A program made the translations under genes and the position numbers. 64,000 nt of DNA from Sanguibacter hominis ATCC BAA-789. Lineage in GTDB: Bacteria; Actinomycetota; Actinomycetes; Actinomycetales; Cellulomonadaceae. The stretch spans positions 62,001-126,000 of the forward strand of contig NZ_JAAXOW010000003.1 of NCBI RefSeq assembly GCF_012396185.1. Direction: 5' to 3'. The notes under the pieces were generated by a model. The model made no database searches and was not told the origin of the DNA. It saw nothing but the letters and a program-made list of their open reading frames with translations. Positions 26,441-35,745 of this stretch are shown piece after piece; positions within the stretch are counted from its first letter, which is position 1, and each line of letters opens with the position of its first letter.

Positions 26441-27280
26441 ATGACCGGATCCCTCGTCCTCGCGGCCACCCCGATCGGCGACGTCGAGGACGCCTCCCCG
26501 CGCCTGCGCCGCCTCCTCGTCCAGGCAGAGGTCGTCGCGGCGGAGGACACGCGCAGGCTCCTCGCGCTCGCGGCGCGCCTCGAGCTCAGGGTCGCCGGCC
26601 GGATCGTCAGCTATCACGAGCACAACGAGACGGCGCGCGCCGACGAGCTGCTCGACGTCGTCGAGGGCGGCGGCACGGTCCTTGTCGTGACGGACGCCGG
26701 CATGCCGACGGTCTCGGACCCGGGCTACCGCGTCGTGACCCGCGCGGTCGAGCGCGGGTTGCGCGTCACGGCCGCACCCGGGCCGTCCGCGGTGCTCACC
26801 GCGCTCGCGGTCTCCGGGCTCGCGACGGACCGTTTCTGCTTCGAGGGCTTCGCGCCCCGCAAGGCGGGCGACCGCGCCCGGACGTTCGGTGCGCTCGCGG
26901 ACGAGCGGCGCACGATGGTGTTCTTCGAGTCGCCGCACCGGGTGCACGACACGCTCGCCGCGATGGCGGAGACGTTCGGCGCCGACCGCCCGGCCGCCGT
27001 CTGCCGCGAGCTGACGAAGACGTACGAGGAGGTGCTGCGCGGCAGCCTCGCCGAGCTTGCCGCGCGCGCGGGCGAGGAGCAGCTGCGCGGGGAGATCTCG
27101 ATCGTCGTGGCAGGGGCGCAGGAGCAGGCGCCGCCCTCGGTCGAGGAGCTCGTCCCGGCCGTGGTGACGCAGGTCGACGCCGGCACACGGCTCAAGGAGG
27201 CGGTCGCGGCGGTCGCGCAGCGCGCCGGGGTGCCCAAGCGAGACCTCTACGAGGCCGTGCTCGCCGCCCGCGCCCGCTGA
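26441..27280 (+). CDS. rsmI: 16S rRNA (cytidine1402-2'-O)-methyltransferase
   Basis: This 279-residue RsmI shows the tetrapyrrole-methylase-fold motifs in order: [68 protein letters not shown] and [16 protein letters not shown]. It methylates C1402 of 16S rRNA with SAM. A CAGGCT box (26429-26434) ends six bases before the ATG, again suggesting a leaderless transcript. It is divergent from pmt with a gap of about 45 bases. Confidence 0.93.
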   Translation: MTGSLVLAATPIGDVEDASPRLRRLLVQAEVVAAEDTRRLLALAARLELRVAGRIVSYHEHNETARADELLDVVEGGGTVLVVTDAGMPTVSDPGYRVVTRAVERGLRVTAAPGPSAVLTALAVSGLATDRFCFEGFAPRKAGDRARTFGALADERRTMVFFESPHRVHDTLAAMAETFGADRPAAVCRELTKTYEEVLRGSLAELAARAGEEQLRGEISIVVAGAQEQAPPSVEELVPAVVTQVDAGTRLKEAVAAVAQRAGVPKRDLYEAVLAARAR

Positions 27281-27377
27281 CCTGCGCGTCCCGGGGCGCG
27301 TGCGGGGCGCCGGTCGCGCCCGCCGCACTGCTGGACCAGACTGGGAGGACCGGAGTCTCGGCGGGAGGAGCGGGGTC

Positions 27378-27863
27378 ATGCCGTTGTCAGGTTCGATCGC
27401 GGGCGGCACCGGTCGCCCGCTCGGGTTCTGGGTCAAGCTCGTCGACTCGCTGCTCGAGGAGTCGCTCGATGCGGACGCCGAGGAGTGGGGCGGGCTCTCG
27501 CGGAGGCACTGGCAGGTGCTCTCCGTGATCCGTGACGGTGCGAGCAGCACGGTCCAGGTCGATGCGGTGCTCGCACCGTTCGTGCACGCACCTGGCGGCA
27601 CGGGCACGACGTCGTTGCTCGTCGACGACCTGCGGCACCGTGGCTGGGTCTCGGGTCAGGAGCACCTCGAGGGAGCGCCTGACGACGTCGGCTCGCTCGG
27701 CGTCACCGTCGCGGGTGAGGCGGCCTACGCGGAGCTGCAGGCGGTCATCGCGCACCGCCGAGACCTCGTGAGCAAGGGCATCGCTGCCCGCGACTACGAG
27801 GTGACGGTCGCGACGCTCGAGCGCGTCGCCCGCAACCTCGGGTGGCAGGGAGAGTCCCGGTGA
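27378..27863 (+). CDS. Small winged-helix protein, MarR-like
   Basis: This 161-residue protein (MPLSGSIAGGTGRPLGFWVKLVDSLLEES) has a first helix, then an HTH-like segment (LSRRHWQVLSVIRDG, followed by VLAPFV...GTTSLLVDDLRHRGWVS and a GVTVAGEAAYAELQAVI wing). This is the MarR/DUF-type layout seen in uncharacterised actinobacterial regulators. The ATG has GGGAGGAG upstream. Its stop overlaps the GTG of the sugar dehydrogenase gene, so the two are coupled. DNA binding is an inference from shape. Confidence 0.6.
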   Translation: MPLSGSIAGGTGRPLGFWVKLVDSLLEESLDADAEEWGGLSRRHWQVLSVIRDGASSTVQVDAVLAPFVHAPGGTGTTSLLVDDLRHRGWVSGQEHLEGAPDDVGSLGVTVAGEAAYAELQAVIAHRRDLVSKGIAARDYEVTVATLERVARNLGWQGESR

Positions 27864-29113
27864 CGGACCGGGCAGCTCGGCGCGCCGTCCCGACGCGCGT
27901 GCGCGTCGGAGTCGCGGTGGTCGCTGGCCTGCTCGCGGTAGGCCTGCTCGTGGCTGCGCTCGCGGGCGCGTTCGGCAAGGACGCGGCCCCGCGCAGGCCG
28001 GTGGCTCCGGTGACCGGTGCGGCGTCGTCGCCGCCCGTCGACGAGACGGGCACGCCGGCCGACCCGGAGACCACGCCCGAGCCGAGCCCGTCGCGGTCGA
28101 CCGCGACGGCCGCCGACGTGCAGGTGGTCGCGACCGGGCTCGACGTCCCGTGGGGCGTCGCCGTCCTCCCGGACGGAGACCTCCTGGTGTCGTTGCGCGA
28201 CTCGGCGAGGCTCGTGAGGGTCGCGCCCGACGGGGAGCGCGCACGGGTCGACGGTCCGGGCGCCGACGAGCTGCGCGAGACGACGGTGCCTGGCGGCGAG
28301 GGCGGCCTCCTCGGCGTCGCCGTCGCGAAGACCTTCCCCGCGGACGGATACGTGTACGTCTACCGGACCGGGGAGGAGGACAACGCGATCCTGCGCGGTG
28401 TCCTCGACGGCACGACCCTCGGCCCGCTCGAGATGCTCGTCGACGGCATCCCTCGGGCGGGCAACCACGACGGAGGTGCGCTCGCGTTCGGCCCCGACGG
28501 GCGCCTGTACGCCGGCACCGGGGACGCGGGCAACCCTGAGCACGCGCAGGACCTCGACAGCCTCGGCGGCAAGATCCTCCGGCTCGAGCCCGACGGCGCG
28601 GTGCCCGGCGACAACCCGCTGCCCGGCTCGCTCGTGTGGACGTCCGGGCACCGCAACGTCCAGGGCCTCGGGTGGGACGCGGACGGGCGCATGTACGCGT
28701 CCGAGCTGGGGCAGGACGCGTTCGACGAGCTCAACGAGATCGTCGCGGGCGCGAGCTACGGCTGGCCCGACGTCGAGGGCACCGGCGGCGAGGCTGCGGG
28801 CTTTGCTGACCCGCTCGTGACGTGGTCCACCGACGAGGCGTCGCCGAGCGGTATCGCGGTGACGGCCGACGGCGTCTACGTCGCCGCGCTGCGCGGCCAG
28901 CGCGTGTGGCGCGTCGACCTCGGCACACTGGTGCGCGGCGAGCCTGCGACGCCGACCGTCCTGCTCGACGGCGTCGGCCGGGTCCGCAACGTCGTCGCGC
29001 TCCCCGGCGGGGACCTCCTCGTCGTCACGGGCAGCACCGACGGCCGCGGGGACCCGGGCGACGACGACGACCGGCTGCTGCGCGTCCGCCTCCAGGTCAC
29101 CGAGGTCCCCTGA
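27860..29113 (+). CDS. Secreted PQQ-type glucose/sorbosone dehydrogenase-like beta-propeller
   Basis: This 417-residue protein has an N-terminal membrane anchor or signal (VGVAVVAGLLAVGLLVAALAGAFG), a Pro/Thr-rich linker, then the soluble-glucose-dehydrogenase propeller: GLDVPWGVAVLPDGDLLVSLRD, GGEGGLLGVAVAKTF, NHDGGALAFGPDGRLYAGTGDAG, GGKILRLEPDG, SGHRNVQGLGWD and SELGQDAFDELNEI. The conserved His of the NHDGG and GHRN motifs are present. Members oxidise aldoses or bind sugars using PQQ; whether this organism makes PQQ is not visible here. GTGA overlap with the upstream HTH gene. Confidence 0.88.
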   Translation: MTDRAARRAVPTRVRVGVAVVAGLLAVGLLVAALAGAFGKDAAPRRPVAPVTGAASSPPVDETGTPADPETTPEPSPSRSTATAADVQVVATGLDVPWGVAVLPDGDLLVSLRDSARLVRVAPDGERARVDGPGADELRETTVPGGEGGLLGVAVAKTFPADGYVYVYRTGEEDNAILRGVLDGTTLGPLEMLVDGIPRAGNHDGGALAFGPDGRLYAGTGDAGNPEHAQDLDSLGGKILRLEPDGAVPGDNPLPGSLVWTSGHRNVQGLGWDADGRMYASELGQDAFDELNEIVAGASYGWPDVEGTGGEAAGFADPLVTWSTDEASPSGIAVTADGVYVAALRGQRVWRVDLGTLVRGEPATPTVLLDGVGRVRNVVALPGGDLLVVTGSTDGRGDPGDDDDRLLRVRLQVTEVP

Positions 29114-29197
29114 CCTGTCCCTGCGCGGTCCGTGCCGCGCGCTCCGGTGCGCGGGACGCGGTCCCGCCCCGCGCCCGCCGGGTTCTAGGATGACGCC

Positions 29198-30802
29198 ATG
29201 GCGCAGACCAAGTCCTTCTACCTGACCACGCCGATCTACTACGTCAACGACGCCCCCCACATCGGGCACGCGTACACGACGGTCGCGGCGGACGTCCTCA
29301 CCCGCTGGCACCGTCAGCGGCAGGAGAGCGTCTGGTTCCTCACGGGCACCGACGAGCACGGGCAGAAGGTCATGAACACCGCCGAGGCGAACGGCGTCAC
29401 TCCGCAGGAGTGGGCAGACCGCCTCGTCGAGTCCGCCTGGAAGCCGGTGCTCGAGACGCTCGACGCGCGCAACGACGACTTCATCCGGACGACGCAGGAG
29501 CGGCACGTCGACCGCGTGCAGGCGTTCATCCAGCGTCTCTTCGACGCGGGCGAGATCTACGAGGGCAAGTACGAGGGCTACTACTGCGTCGGCTGCGAAG
29601 AGTTCAAGCTCGAGGGTGAGGTCCTCGCGGGCGAGGGCGAGTACGCGGGCCACAAGGTGTGCCCGATCCACTCGCGTCCCGTGGAGTGGCTCGAGGAGGA
29701 CAACTACTTCTTCCGGATGAGCGCCTACACCGACCGGCTGCTCGCTCTCTACGAGGAGCACCCGGAGTTCGTGCAGCCCGCGTCCGCGCGCAACGAGGTC
29801 GTCTCGTTCGTCAAGAGCGGCATGAAGGACCTCTCGATCTCCCGCAACACGTTCGACTGGGGCATCCCGATCCCGTGGGACTCGTCGCACGTGCTCTACG
29901 TGTGGTTCGACGCGCTGCTCAACTACGCGACCGCCGTCGGCCTCGGCGACACCGAGGGGGAGGGCGCCGAGCGCTTCGCGCAGGTGTGGCCGCCGGACGT
30001 GCACCTCGTGGGCAAGGACATCCTGCGCTTCCACGCGGTCATCTGGCCCGCGATGCTCATGGCGGCAGGCCTGCCGCTGCCTACGACCGTGTTCGCGCAC
30101 GGATGGCTGCTCGTCGGTGGCGAGAAGATGAGCAAGTCCAAGCTCACGGGCATCGCGCCGAGCCAGATCATCGACCACTTCGGCTCGGACGCGTTCCGCT
30201 ACTACTTCATGCGCGCGATCTCGTTCGGCTCCGACGGCTCGTTCTCGTGGGAGGACATGTCCGCGCGGTACGCGGGCGACCTCGCCAACGGGCTCGGCAA
30301 CCTCGCGTCGCGCGTCGCCGCGATGGTCGGCAAGTACTTCGGCGGCGTGCTGCCGGCGGCGGGCGAGCCGACCCAGCTCGAGCTCGACCTCGCTGCGGTC
30401 GCCGCGAAGGCAGCCGCGGACGCGGACGCCGCGATCGACCGCATCGCACCGCACGAGGCGATCAGCGCCGTCTGGACGCTCGTCGACGCCGCGAACCACT
30501 ACATCACCGACACCGAGCCGTGGAAGGTCGCGAAGGACGAGACGCAGACCGGCCAGGGCGGCCGCCTCGCGACGATCCTCGTGACCGCGGCCGAGGCGCT
30601 GCGCTCGCTCGCCGTCCTGCTGCACCCGGTCATCCCGCAGGCGACCGAGCGGCTGTGGGAGTCCCTCGGCGCTGCGGAGAGCCTCGGCGCGCTCGACGCG
30701 CAGCCGGTGAACGGTGCGGGCACGTTCGGCACCCTCGTGGCGGGCACCACGATCACCAAGGGGGCTGTGCTCTTCCCGCGCCTCGACGAGCCTGAGGTCT
30801 GA
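29198..30802 (+). CDS. metG: Methionyl-tRNA synthetase
   Basis: This 534-residue class I synthetase has the HIGH motif in NDAPHIGHAYTTVAADVL and the KMSKS motif in VGGEKMSKSKL near residue 311. The connective-peptide metal site reads YCVGCEEF and VCPIHSRP. It lacks the C-terminal tRNA-binding extension found in some MetG, as is usual in Actinobacteria. TAGGAT (29186-29191) ends six bases before the ATG, so translation is probably leaderless. tatD begins directly after its stop. Confidence 0.96.
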   Translation: MAQTKSFYLTTPIYYVNDAPHIGHAYTTVAADVLTRWHRQRQESVWFLTGTDEHGQKVMNTAEANGVTPQEWADRLVESAWKPVLETLDARNDDFIRTTQERHVDRVQAFIQRLFDAGEIYEGKYEGYYCVGCEEFKLEGEVLAGEGEYAGHKVCPIHSRPVEWLEEDNYFFRMSAYTDRLLALYEEHPEFVQPASARNEVVSFVKSGMKDLSISRNTFDWGIPIPWDSSHVLYVWFDALLNYATAVGLGDTEGEGAERFAQVWPPDVHLVGKDILRFHAVIWPAMLMAAGLPLPTTVFAHGWLLVGGEKMSKSKLTGIAPSQIIDHFGSDAFRYYFMRAISFGSDGSFSWEDMSARYAGDLANGLGNLASRVAAMVGKYFGGVLPAAGEPTQLELDLAAVAAKAAADADAAIDRIAPHEAISAVWTLVDAANHYITDTEPWKVAKDETQTGQGGRLATILVTAAEALRSLAVLLHPVIPQATERLWESLGAAESLGALDAQPVNGAGTFGTLVAGTTITKGAVLFPRLDEPEV

Positions 30803-31717
30803 GTGGGACGTCGCCGGGAGCGGGACCGGAGCTGGCCGCCGGACCCTGAGCCGCTCGGCGTCGAGGTCGTCGACAACCACACGCACCTCGAGTCGATCCA
30901 TCACGTCCTCGACGGCTCTCAGCACGTGCCGACCGTCGCGGAGCACGTCGCCCGCGCGGCCGCGGCCGGGGTGACGCGCATGGTCCAGGTGGGCTGCGAC
31001 CTGCCTGCGGCGCGCGAGACCGTCGCGATGCTCGACGAGCACCGCGAGCTGCTCGGCGCCGTCGCGCTGCACCCCAACGAGGCGCCGCTCCATGCTGGGA
31101 TCCGCGAGGTCGCTCCCGACGGCCTCGACCCGCTGGCGCGTGAGCACCACGCGGTGCCGCTCGACGACGCGCTCGCGCAGATCGCGGACCTCGCCCGCCA
31201 CGAGCGTGTCCGCGCGATCGGCGAGACGGGTCTCGACTTCTTCCGGGGTGGGGAGCAGGCGCGCGAGGTGCAGCGCGCGTCGTTCCGTGCGCACGTCGCG
31301 CTCGCGAAGGAGCTCGGCCTCGCGCTGCAGATCCACGACCGCGACGCGCACCGCGAGGTGATCGAGCTGCTCGAGGCTGACGGCGCGCCCGAGCGCACGG
31401 TGTTCCACTGCTTCTCGGGTGATGCCGAGATGGCGCGGGTGTGCGCCTCGCACGGGTGGTTCCTGTCGTTCGCCGGGCCGGTGACGTACCCGGCGAACGA
31501 GCACCTGCGCGCGGCGCTGCGTGCCGTACCTCTCTCGCTCGTCATGGTCGAGACGGACGCGCCCTACCTGACCCCGCACCCCGTGCGGGGGCGCCCGAAC
31601 GCGCCCTACCTGCTCCCGCACACGGTGCGCGGGATGGCGGCGGCGCTCGACAGCCCGGCTCACGACGTCGCGCGCGCGACGGCAGAGACGGCTGTGCGTG
31701 TCTACGGCGACTGGTGA
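30803..31717 (+). CDS. tatD: TatD-family metal-dependent DNase
   Basis: This 304-residue TIM-barrel hydrolase has all metal-site motifs: VVDNHTHLES, the VGCD strand, GETGLDFFR, QIHDRDAHREV, FHCFSGD and VETDAPYLTP. TatD enzymes are 3'-5' exonucleases of nucleic acid repair and turnover. The GTG start follows the metG stop with no gap, the conserved metG-tatD pairing. A hairpin (CCCCGG-CTG-CCGGGG at about 31797-31811) lies downstream and might end the unit, though it has no U-tract. Confidence 0.92.
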   Translation: MGRRRERDRSWPPDPEPLGVEVVDNHTHLESIHHVLDGSQHVPTVAEHVARAAAAGVTRMVQVGCDLPAARETVAMLDEHRELLGAVALHPNEAPLHAGIREVAPDGLDPLAREHHAVPLDDALAQIADLARHERVRAIGETGLDFFRGGEQAREVQRASFRAHVALAKELGLALQIHDRDAHREVIELLEADGAPERTVFHCFSGDAEMARVCASHGWFLSFAGPVTYPANEHLRAALRAVPLSLVMVETDAPYLTPHPVRGRPNAPYLLPHTVRGMAAALDSPAHDVARATAETAVRVYGDW

Positions 31718-31884
31718 CACGTCGCGCCCGTGCTCAAGTTGTCCACGTTTGTGCCGATAGGACTCACGTCACGTGCGGGACGTGTGTTGCCCTGACCCCG
31801 GCTGCCGGGGTTCAATCGTCGGAACGTCCCCGCCCGCACGCGGGACCGACTGCCGCGCGAGGAACGAGAAGGAGAGCGACGACC

Positions 31885-32850
31885 GTGCCACTTGCCCCTC
31901 GACGTGCCCGGCGCGCGCGCCGCGCCAGCAGGAGCGGAGCGGGCCTCAAGGTCGTCGCGCAGGCGGGCGTCCTCACGTTCGTCGTCACCGGGACCGTCGC
32001 GTTCGCGCAGGCCTCCGGCAGCGCTCCGGAGCCGTCCGACGCCGAGACGATCGCGGCTGTCACCGACCTGACCGAGCGCTCCCGCGAGGTCGCCTCGCGT
32101 TCGTCAGCGCGTGCGCAGACCTTCACGGTGGTCGTGCGGGGCGAGAAGACCGTGGCCACCACGTCCGCGGCGACGGTGGGCGCGGCACTCTCCGAGCTCG
32201 GTGTCGTCCTCTCCGACGACGAGGGAGTGTCGGTCGACCCGACGACTCCTGTCTCTGCGGGGATGGAGGTCGTCGTCGACAAGGTCGTGCGCTCGACCGT
32301 CACCGAGGTCGAGGTCGTCGAGCACGACTCCGAGGAGCAGCCGGACGACGCGCTCGTCGAGGGCACGAAGATCGTCGAGACGACGGGGCGCGACGGTCGC
32401 TCGTCCGTCACGTACATCGTCGAGGAGGTCGCGGGGACCGTCGTGTCCCGCACCGCGGTGACGAGCGTCGTCGAGGCCGAGGTGCGCGACGAGGTGGTGC
32501 GTGTCGGCACCCTTGAGATCCCCGATGCCGGCGCGAAGGTCCTCAGCCCGTCGCAGGCTCGTGCGCTCGCCAAGTCGATGGTCGCCGACCGCGGCTGGGA
32601 CGGTGAGCAGTTCGCGTGCCTCGACAAGCTCTGGAAGAAGGAGAGCGGCTGGCGCGTCACCGCGGCCAACTCGAGCTCGGGCGCGTACGGGATCCCGCAG
32701 GCCTACCCCGGCACGAAGATGGGGTCTGTCGCGGCGGACTGGCGGACGAACGCGAAGACGCAGATCACCTGGGGCCTGAACTACATCTCAGGACGGTTCG
32801 GTACGCCGTGCGGCGCCTGGAACCACTCGCAGGCACGCGGCTGGTACTGA
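31885..32850 (+). CDS. Secreted G5-domain protein with C-terminal lysozyme-like transglycosylase domain (paralogue 1)
   Basis: This 321-residue protein has a basic N-terminus and signal segment (LKVVAQAGVLTFVVTGTVAFAQA), a DUF348-like repeat (TFTVVVRGEKTVATTSAATVGAALSEL), a G5 domain (residues about 150-215, ending VRDEVVRVGT) and a C-terminal SLT-type domain with the putative catalytic Glu in DKLWKKESGW, then GAYGIPQAYPGTKMGS and a final CGAWNHSQARGWY. It probably cleaves or remodels peptidoglycan. GTG at 31885 has AGGAGAG upstream. It shares its layout with the next gene, suggesting duplication. Confidence 0.85.
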   Translation: MPLAPRRARRARRASRSGAGLKVVAQAGVLTFVVTGTVAFAQASGSAPEPSDAETIAAVTDLTERSREVASRSSARAQTFTVVVRGEKTVATTSAATVGAALSELGVVLSDDEGVSVDPTTPVSAGMEVVVDKVVRSTVTEVEVVEHDSEEQPDDALVEGTKIVETTGRDGRSSVTYIVEEVAGTVVSRTAVTSVVEAEVRDEVVRVGTLEIPDAGAKVLSPSQARALAKSMVADRGWDGEQFACLDKLWKKESGWRVTAANSSSGAYGIPQAYPGTKMGSVAADWRTNAKTQITWGLNYISGRFGTPCGAWNHSQARGWY

Positions 32851-32853
32851 TCC

Positions 32854-34014
32854 TTGACCCGTGCGACCCGTCCGCTCGTCTCGGGCGCCATCGTCCTGGG
32901 CGTCTGCGCCCTGACGGTCGGCAGCCTCCAGCTTCTGGCCCCCCTCGGGGACCTGGCCTGGGGTGATCCTCCGCCCGCCGTGGTCGCGTCCGACGACGCC
33001 CTCGTGGGTGAGGGCGCCGGGCTCGGACGCTCCGACGGTGCGGTTTCCCGCGCCGAGGTGCGCGGCGCCGCGCCGGTCGACGTGACCGTCTCTCTCGACG
33101 GTGCCGAGCTCCCGGTCTCGACGACGGCGACGACCGTCACCGACCTCCTCGTCTCGCAGGGCATCGTGCTCGACGGCTACGCGACGTCGCACGACCTCGA
33201 CGCGCCTGTCGAGGCAGGCATGCGCGTCGTCGTCGCCAAGGTCGAGTGGGGCGACGAGACCCTGGAGACGGAGGTCCCGTTCGAGACGGTCGAGGTGAAC
33301 GACTCCGGGCTTGCGGAGGGTGAGCGGGTCGTGCGCACCGCAGGTCGCCCGGGCACCGCCGTGACGACGTTCCTCGTCTCGCGGATCGACGGCGTGGAGG
33401 TGTCTCGCAGCGAGGTCGTCTCGCTCGTCACGTCGGCCCCGGTCGACGAGGTCGTCCGCGTCGGGACGGCCACGGAGCCCGGTTCGAGCCCGTCGCCGAC
33501 GCGCACGCCGGCTGCGACGCGTGAGCCGACGCCGACCGAGGGTCCTGCGCCGTCGGCCGCGCCGCCGTCGGACCCGGAGCCCGCCGAGGACCCGGCGTCT
33601 GAGCCGAGCGCGAAGCCCACCTCGAAGCCGAGCGCGAAGCCGGCTCCGACGCCACCCTCGTCCGACGCACCCTCAGGCACGCCCGGCACCACCGCGGCGA
33701 GCGCCAAGGAGCTCGCGCGCGGCATGGCCGCCGACCGTGGCTGGACCGGCGACGAGTACGCGTGCCTCGTGAGCCTCTGGCAGAAGGAGAGCCGCTGGAG
33801 CTACAAGGCCGCAAACCCGAGCAGCACGGCGCGAGGTATCCCGCAGGCGATCATGAGCCTGCACTTCGGCGCGGGTTGGCGCGAGAGCGCCGCTGCAGCA
33901 CGCTACCTGTCGACCCCGAGCGTGCAGATCGCGTGGGGCTTGAGCTACATCGCGAACCGCTACGACGGCCCGTGCGGCGCCTGGAAGCACTCGCAGGCGA
34001 AGAACTGGTACTGA
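32854..34014 (+). CDS. Secreted G5-domain protein with C-terminal lysozyme-like transglycosylase domain (paralogue 2)
   Basis: This 386-residue paralogue of the preceding gene has a signal segment (VSGAIVLGVCALTVGSLQLLA), a DUF348-like repeat, a G5 domain (ending VDEVVRVGTATEPG), a long Pro/Ser/Thr/Ala linker (about residues 208-285) and the same SLT-type end (SLWQKESRWSYKAANPSSTARGIPQA, CGAWKHSQAKNWY). The linker probably spans or binds the wall. The start is TTG at 32854, only three bases after the upstream stop and without a clear ribosome site, so it may rely on translational re-initiation. Confidence 0.83.
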   Translation: MTRATRPLVSGAIVLGVCALTVGSLQLLAPLGDLAWGDPPPAVVASDDALVGEGAGLGRSDGAVSRAEVRGAAPVDVTVSLDGAELPVSTTATTVTDLLVSQGIVLDGYATSHDLDAPVEAGMRVVVAKVEWGDETLETEVPFETVEVNDSGLAEGERVVRTAGRPGTAVTTFLVSRIDGVEVSRSEVVSLVTSAPVDEVVRVGTATEPGSSPSPTRTPAATREPTPTEGPAPSAAPPSDPEPAEDPASEPSAKPTSKPSAKPAPTPPSSDAPSGTPGTTAASAKELARGMAADRGWTGDEYACLVSLWQKESRWSYKAANPSSTARGIPQAIMSLHFGAGWRESAAAARYLSTPSVQIAWGLSYIANRYDGPCGAWKHSQAKNWY

Positions 34015-34082
34015 GACTCTCGTCACCTCGGTCCTGACCTGCGCGGACGTCGTGCGTTGCGCTTACGGCGGATCTTCGGGGG

Positions 34083-34111
34083 TTGGCGCATGATCACGAA
34101 TCGGTTACGTT
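34083..34111 (+). promoter_or_regulatory. rpfB promoter, TTGGCG-17-TACGTT
   Basis: A -35 TTGGCG (34083-34088), a 17-bp spacer and -10 TACGTT (34106-34111) predict a start site near 34118, about 280 bases before the rpfB ATG. Confidence 0.6.
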
Positions 34112-34117
34112 AGATCG

Positions 34118-34396
34118 TCCGCACGTCGTGGACGGGGCCCCGCAACAGCGCGCAGGCCACGTAGACGACCTGACGCCGAGACGGCGCCAGGAGCGACAGC
34201 GGACCCGGGACGACGCCCACGGGCTACCCGGAACGGCCGGATCAGCAGCCGACCGTCGAGACAGCGTGCGCGTGGCGCACCGGACGTCGCCCCCCACACA
34301 GAAGCCCCCAGCAGGGGACGCCTGTGCTGCGGCGTCCGCCTCCGGGGCATCGACGGCCGCGCTCCTGTGCCCGGGGAGCTCGACGTCTGGAACCTG
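34118..34396 (+). promoter_or_regulatory. Long rpfB 5' leader
   Basis: About 280 bases lie between the predicted rpfB transcription start and its ATG, with no gene. Short inverted repeats are visible (for example TCCGCAC-GTC-GTGGA-type near 34118-34135 and GCCGAGACGGC near 34172), but no known riboswitch consensus, including the c-di-AMP type, was recognised. Confidence 0.45.
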
Positions 34397-35656
34397 ATGC
34401 ACAACCCCTACCTCCGGTCCGCTGACGCGGCCGACGCCACGACCGCCCCCCTGCAGGTCGTCGACAGCACTCGTACCGCCCGCGCGCGACGACGCCACCG
34501 ACGCCGCGGAGCCGCGCTCGTCGCAGGCGTCGCGACGCTCGCGGTCATGGGGGCGGGAGCCGCGGTCGCGAGCGACGCCCACAAGAGCGTCACGCTCGAC
34601 ATCGACGGCGACGTCACGAAGGTCTCCACCTGGAGCGGTTCGGTCGCCGGCGTCCTCGCCGAGCGCGGCCTGACGCTCGGTGAGCACGACATCGTCGCCC
34701 CCACGCCGGAGGCGGCCCTCAACGACGGGACCGAGGTCACTGTGCGTCTCGCACGCCAGGTCACGATCTCCGACGGTGACACCGAGAGCACCGTCTGGGC
34801 GACCGGCACGGACGCGGGCGAGGTCCTCGACACGCTCGCCGCGCGTGGCGAGGACGTCCACCTCGTCGCCTCGCGCTCGTCCGACCGCACCGCGCTCCCC
34901 GTCGAGCTTCCCTCGGACGAGGCCGTCAACGTGGTCGCAGACGGCAAGGTCGTCGCGCTCGCCGCAGGTCCGTCGAACGTCGACGAGGCGCTCGCCGCTG
35001 CGGGCATCACCCTCGGTGACCTCGACACCGTCGCGGTCGACGAGCGCGAGGACGACGGCAGCGAGCTCGAGCCGGGCGTCGTCGGGACGGTGTCGGTCGT
35101 CGTGACGCGGCATGCCGTCGAGGAGCGCACCAAGGTCTCCACGATCGAGCACGAGACCAAGACCGTCGAGGACTCCGCGCGCTACGAGGACCTCCCGGTC
35201 GTCGTCCGCACGAAGGGCAAGGACGGCGAGCGCACGCGGACCTACACGGTCACGCTCGTCGACGGCGAGGTCGTCGACCGCGTCAAGACGGGCGACGAGG
35301 TCACGCGGAAGCCGGTGACCGAGGTCCGCGTCAAGGGCACGAAGGACCGCCCGGCCGAGGAGTCGACGAGCTCTGGCGACGGGAAGTCCACGAAGTCGCA
35401 GGGCAAGGCGCCGACCTCGGGCGTGTGGGCCAAGCTCGCCGCGTGCGAGTCGGGCGGCCGCCCGAACGCCGTCTCGGCGAGCGGGGCGTACCACGGCCTC
35501 TACCAGTTCTCCGTCGCCACGTGGCGCTCGGTCGGCGGCTCTGGCCTGCCGTCCCAGGCGACCGCCGCGGAGCAGACGAAGCGCGCCAAGATCCTCCAGG
35601 CCCGCTCGGGCTGGGGCCAGTGGCCGCACTGCTCGTCGAAGCTCGGCCTGCGCTGA
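34397..35656 (+). CDS. rpfB: Resuscitation-promoting factor RpfB-type muralytic enzyme
   Basis: This 419-residue protein has a basic N-terminus and membrane/signal segment ([21 protein letters not shown]), three DUF348 repeats ([57 protein letters not shown]), a G5 domain (about residues 240-312) and the Rpf catalytic domain with Glu in [11 protein letters not shown] and the end QGWGQWP-like [15 protein letters not shown]. Rpf proteins cleave peptidoglycan and wake dormant actinobacterial cells. ATG 34397 was chosen; GTG 34367 is an in-frame alternative. It precedes ksgA-ispE as in Mycobacterium but is separated from them by a strong terminator. Confidence 0.92.
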   Translation: MHNPYLRSADAADATTAPLQVVDSTRTARARRRHRRRGAALVAGVATLAVMGAGAAVASDAHKSVTLDIDGDVTKVSTWSGSVAGVLAERGLTLGEHDIVAPTPEAALNDGTEVTVRLARQVTISDGDTESTVWATGTDAGEVLDTLAARGEDVHLVASRSSDRTALPVELPSDEAVNVVADGKVVALAAGPSNVDEALAAAGITLGDLDTVAVDEREDDGSELEPGVVGTVSVVVTRHAVEERTKVSTIEHETKTVEDSARYEDLPVVVRTKGKDGERTRTYTVTLVDGEVVDRVKTGDEVTRKPVTEVRVKGTKDRPAEESTSSGDGKSTKSQGKAPTSGVWAKLAACESGGRPNAVSASGAYHGLYQFSVATWRSVGGSGLPSQATAAEQTKRAKILQARSGWGQWPHCSSKLGLR

Positions 35657-35670
35657 GCGAGCACGACCTC

Positions 35671-35713
35671 GGCCGGGGCCGCACGGGACACCGTGCGGCC
35701 CCGGCCCTTTTTT
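35671..35713 (+). terminator. Intrinsic terminator after rpfB
   Basis: A 16-bp GC-rich stem (GGCCGGGGCCGCACGG and its complement) with loop GACA is followed by CTTTTTT, a textbook intrinsic terminator. It separates rpfB from ksgA. Confidence 0.93.
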
Positions 35714-35745
35714 CTGCCGTCGCCGTACCGCGTAGGCTCGTGCCC

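Noticed and set aside
27794-31720. A 1,308-codon open frame on the minus strand
   Set aside because: It is antisense to the sugar dehydrogenase, metG and tatD and has only the Arg/Val/Asp-rich composition of a GC-rich shadow frame.
31718-31884. c-di-AMP (ydaO-type) riboswitch before the G5/Rpf genes
   Set aside because: Such riboswitches often precede rpf genes in Actinobacteria, but no consensus core could be found here or in 34118-34396.
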